From: Goniomonas avonlea
Lineage: Eukaryota > Cryptophyceae > Goniomonadida > Goniomonadaceae
Assembly (NCBI GenBank): GCA_003573635.1
Contig: QUTJ01031184.1
Span: forward strand, 1-10,246
Reading direction: 5' to 3'
DNA: 10,246 nucleotides
Shown: positions 7,023 to 10,246 of the stretch, one piece after another
Numbering within the stretch: position 1 is the first letter of the stretch
Layout: each line of letters begins with the position of its first letter
Made by a program: the position numbers and the translations under genes
The notes under the pieces: generated by a model
Seen by the model: the letters and a program-made list of their open reading frames with translations, nothing else
Told to the model about the DNA's origin: nothing
The model's database searches: none

Positions 7023-8876
7023 TCAGACTGGGGTCAGCACTCTTGGATACTCAGGTTCGATAGGCCCGCAAGAAACATTTTGGAACTTCCTCGGTTGCCA
7101 TGGCCAGTCACTTGGGAATTGTGTCAATCCAACACCGAAACAGATCGTAGCAAGAGACTCACTCGTGAATGGGATCACCGGCGACCAAACCGCTCTGACT
7201 GTCAACGCCTCGATAACATTGCTCCCGATCACTGGCAGCGCAATTAATAACACCAACGACAAGACTTTGAAACACTTAGTTCAAAGACGCACCTTGCCAC
7301 TACCCATGGTGTCTTGCCAACGGCGGCATGGCTCACGAATCCGAACGTCGATAATCGCGTGACAACCATATGGTCGGCCTTCCCAAGTAGTTCCATGTCA
7401 ACCAACGCATCTCTGCATGAACGGGTTACAAAAATCATTCAAGCTGCTGCCCATAGAAGGAGACGTGAGTAGGGAAGACACAGACATAAAAAAAAGAAGC
7501 TTATCACTTGTGCAAATAGAAACAATGGCGCACATGTAATCAGCGTTGTCAGCGGAAACGGGCGCCGAAGAAGCAAATGTGTGCACTGTCAACCCAGTGT
7601 TGTGCCAGGTGTTGGCTGCAACTTGACCAGCTGCTTCCCGAACCTTCATGCTGTCGGTCGCAACAAATATTGCGGTGTGGCCACCAGAACTCCTGTGTCC
7701 CGCGGGACTGTGCCCTGCCGTGGCGTTGGACGCCTGATGACAGAACACACATCTGACCTTGGCAGAGTGACAGGGCACACTGCATGAATTTGGCGACCAA
7801 ACCCTTGACATTGCGGCGTTTTTTATCAACAAAGTAGTCCTGTGAGAAGAGATGAGACCAGAGACAATGTTGTCACAAGCAAGGCAAGGACCTTTTGGCG
7901 GCCACGGCGAATCTGGACGGAGACAGTACAGGTTGCGTTGGCGGTGCCGGAGCGCCAAAGGTTGTCCGCCTTTGCAAGCACAGAATCCACGGGTCTGTTT
8001 AAATTATGAGCTCTGTATCCCTTCTACGCGTCCGCGGGTGGGTGACCGACCTATGCAGATAGGAGTGGACTCTTCGGAAAAGATCCTGTCCCAAATTTCG
8101 CACAATCCACTTGCTGTGATATCGATTCGCGAAGGCAGGCGGATATCCCAGCAGCAAGCCAATGGTAGTGACAATTTGGGCGTTGAGAGCAGTCCAGTCG
8201 CTGCACTGTCAAGCGAAGTCAGGTTGAGCACAACGGGGGACGAGTTACCGCGAGAAACTCGTTGAAACGGGAGTAACTGTGAAAATGTCAGGCAATTCAG
8301 CCGTCATCATTGTGCACAAACCTGTAATCTGGAACCGTCGGTTTGTTGGGAAGCTCTTCAGGGATTTGCATCTGCATCTATCAGAAAAAAATATGGTGCG
8401 TATCAGACTCGCCTGATTAGGGGTCACAAAGGGGAGCATCTGTGACACCTCAACATTGATAGTCCTATTATATAGCCTTAAATATGAGCTCCCCTGCGAA
8501 CGTCTCAAAGGCTTTGCATCCGGTATACGGAACAAACGACTTACCCGTTCGCCGTTTTCCCCAGCCCAACCGCTGGTTTCTAGAATCAGAGCTCGATTTG
8601 TCACAAGACTTATGAGGAGTGCAGTAACCTCTTCGATTTGCGAATTTCCGAGTCCCAGACGAGGTTGCAGCACAAAAAAACGTTTGGGTGCAGCGACGTC
8701 TGACTTGTCACATACCCTGTTGTGCAGCCTCGTGTAATCTGCACAACGTGAATACAAGAGAGCCTCAGTCAACCCTCACCTTGAAACACTTTCTCAACTT
8801 TGTCCACCTCGACCTCGAAGCACGTTGTGAAAAGGCTCAAGCAAAGCCAAATCAAGAGCGTGAGGCGCGCCTGCAT
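7023..8876 (-). CDS. Secretory fucosyltransferase-like glycosyltransferase
   Basis: Twelve exons in coding order: 8876-8780, 8738-8545, 8493-8449 (tentative), 8377-8322, 8276-8249, 8205-8051, 7994-7892, 7839-7758, 7714-7534, 7412-7293, 7231-7163, 7110-7023. They total 405 aa (390 without exon 3) and the phases agree throughout. Exon 1 encodes a signal peptide or anchor (MQARLTLLIWLCLSLFTTC), so it likely acts in the ER/Golgi or outside the cell. The pattern matches the GT-B fucosyltransferase group (GT23/GT37-like): PRLGLGNSQIEEVTALL (GLGN at 61-64), LVTNRALIL, VSVQIRRGRQ at about 217-225 in place of the nucleotide-sugar motif H-x-R-R-x-D, FVATDS (270-275), and ADHMVVTRLSTFGFV (about 326-340). 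Donor sugar and acceptor cannot be told. The last intron uses a CCCAAG acceptor, chosen because it preserves the frame to the stop. Confidence 0.8.
8249..8276 (-). other. 28-nt microexon of the glycosyltransferase gene
   Basis: It is bounded by TTTTCACAG and GTAACTCG. It adds one nt to complete a Ser codon plus YSRFNEFLA, ends in phase 0 and leads directly into CSDWTALN. The flanking introns are 45 and 43 nt. Without it the reading frame breaks. Confidence 0.7.
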
Positions 8877-9029
8877 CAGCCTCAGAACTCTGGCCACGTT
8901 AGAGATCGTTTTCGATAGTGAACACAACACGCCCTCCGCCGGCCATACGGGTCAGTAAAGTCTTACGGGTCCGGCTCGGTGACCACGGCCCACAGCTTCT
9001 CCACCCTGACGTCGGAGGACGAACTGACG
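8877..9029. promoter_or_regulatory. Divergent promoter region, glycosyltransferase / PH gene
   Basis: 153 bp separate the two ATGs. The PH-gene frame is open back to 8922 without an ATG, so that part is probably 5' untranslated, or an upstream exon spliced in at the CACAG near 8994. No standard core-promoter motif is evident. Confidence 0.4.
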
Positions 9030-10246
9030 ATGGAGAAGTCAGGTTGGTTGAAGCAAGAAGGCCAAGGTTTAAAGCCTTGGTCGCGGCGGTGGGTTGTTGT
9101 CGCGGGGCACGAATTGGCGTACTATTCGAGCCTTGACGTGAGCTCGACCCCACCCGCAGGCCTTCACATGAAAGGCTCAATCGACCTCTCAATGGCCACG
9201 GTGGAGCAAGCGAAACCTAGAATTAGGCACCCGTTCTGCTTCTCCGTGCAAAGACCAACATCGCCCGCAAAGTATGTGTTTGAGCGCGACGTTCGTTTTG
9301 TGTTGACCCCGGACGCTGCAGACTTGTCCTGGCCGCGGAGACCGAGGCAGAGATGAATTCATGGATCGATGTAATTCGTGCCAGTAGTGCCAGAGAAGCA
9401 GGTATAGATGAATCTAGCTCGTGTTTTTCGCTCACATCCAATAGCATCAGACGTGCGGCATGATTTGCATGAGGTGGAGCAGCTTCGATCGCAAGTAGGT
9501 TCAAATTTTGATCTCAAACACTGCCTCCCATGAAAAAATCCACAGGTGAAAACGTTGCAGCACAATTTAACGCAGCTTGGCGCGGAAAACACGCGTCTCG
9601 GCCAAGAGAAGGCAGACCTGCAAGCAGAGTTGCAAGATACACAGGCCAAGCTCGCCAAGGCGACCTCAGCACTGAGCACGGTGTGCTGAGCAATATGGTG
9701 CTGCGATGTTGACTTGAAGCAGATGGAGCAGACACTTGGCAACAAAGACGCTCTGGAGGTTCAACTTCGGCAGTCGGTGTGGGACTCTCGCCTTAAAGCG
9801 GATCAGCTCCAGGAAACTGTACGTTTTCCGACAGCAAATGCGGCTCCTCGACTGGTAGATGTTGGTTCACACCGACTTCGAAACAGGTGCTCGAACTTCA
9901 AGAACTTCTCGAAGAGTCTCGGGATCTGCAGAAACAGACGGTGCATCAGCTTCAGGAGGCGCAGAGGGCCGGTCGGGAGCAGCAGCAGCAGCACGCTCAA
10001 CACCAAGAGGTTCGAAGCCCCTCACCGCAGCACACGTCCCCTTCCAAGGAAGAAAGCAGCGACAGTGACGGCGACGATGTGAAACTGCCGAAGCCCTCCT
10101 ACTTGTTCGGGGGGCCAAATTTCAGCGCCCAGGTGAAAATTCAAATATTTTCCCGCGCCCATTTGCGAGGAGGAATGGGACCTGGCTGTGTTGTGTTGGG
10201 CGGAGTTTGGAACACAGAGAGGGCGAAATGAGACCCCATTAACAAG
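9030..10246 (+). CDS. PH-domain coiled-coil protein, partial (3' end beyond the right edge)
   Basis: Exons: 9030-9271, 9322-9401, 9445-9494, 9546-9680, 9723-9818, 9887-10132, and a last one from about 10173 (or 10170) to the edge. Introns are 50, 43, 51, 42, 68 and about 40 nt, and all phases agree. Residues 3 to about 105 form a pleckstrin-homology domain: KSGWLKQEG, WSRRWVVVAGHELAYYSS, GSIDLSMATV, then LVLAAETEAEMNSWIDVIRAS with the invariant Trp of the C-terminal helix, which appears only after splicing. Residues about 109-245 form a charged heptad-like coiled coil (HEVEQLRSQ, LQAELQDTQAKL, LELQELLEESRDLQ). A Ser/Pro/Asp-rich linker follows, then FGGPNFSAQ and EWDLAVLCWAEF. PH domains usually bind phosphoinositides or proteins; a membrane-linked scaffold role is likely. 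Start is the first in-frame ATG; its basic KPWSRRW loop could bind lipid. Confidence 0.85.

Noticed and set aside
6985-7362. Plus-strand open frame of 125 codons
   Set aside because: It is antisense to the last exons of the glycosyltransferase, whose phases and motifs fit; no domain is visible in it.
8899-9192. Minus-strand open frame over the PH exon
   Set aside because: It is antisense to the PH domain and overlaps the divergent promoter; composition is not protein-like.
1-10246. tRNA, rRNA, transposase or reverse transcriptase genes
   Set aside because: None seen on either strand; the repeats are local duplications and microsatellites.

Overview
This is nuclear DNA from a unicellular eukaryote with small, closely packed, intron-rich genes. 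Six protein genes can be assembled, almost all with GT-AG introns; 19 of about 29 introns are only 40-56 nt long. The exon phases join correctly across nearly every junction, which is the main support for the models. The lineage cannot be fixed from the sequence. Ultrashort introns, a LOV-type blue-light domain and a secreted rhamnosidase suggest a free-living protist, possibly an alga, but this is inference.

Layout, left to right: (1) 207-2994, minus: secreted GH78 alpha-L-rhamnosidase, running off the left edge, its last introns filled with repeats; (2) 3096-3865 (possibly to 4135), plus: polytopic membrane protein of unknown function; (3) 4136-4638: AT-rich intergenic DNA holding the 3' end of the next gene; (4) 4639-6438, minus: a LOV photosensor domain joined to what looks like an arrestin-type domain, 8 exons, 375 aa; (5) 6586-6946, plus: RPA3, the small subunit of replication protein A, two exons; (6) 7023-8876, minus: a secretory-pathway fucosyltransferase-like glycosyltransferase, about 12 exons, 405 aa; (7) 9030 to the right edge, plus: a PH-domain protein with a long coiled coil. 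Strands alternate strictly (-,+,-,+,-,+), giving three short divergent promoters (101, 147 and 153 bp) and convergent 3' ends.

The two most notable points are the LOV-arrestin fusion and the way the few long introns have grown. In each of the repeat-rich introns, pieces that straddle a splice junction (intron edge plus adjoining exon) have been copied into the intron. This left decoy splice sites and decayed exon scraps beside low-complexity DNA. The genes do not form one pathway. The rhamnosidase and the fucosyltransferase-like protein both act on sugars in the secretory pathway or outside the cell. RPA3 has an E2F-like site just upstream of its start codon.
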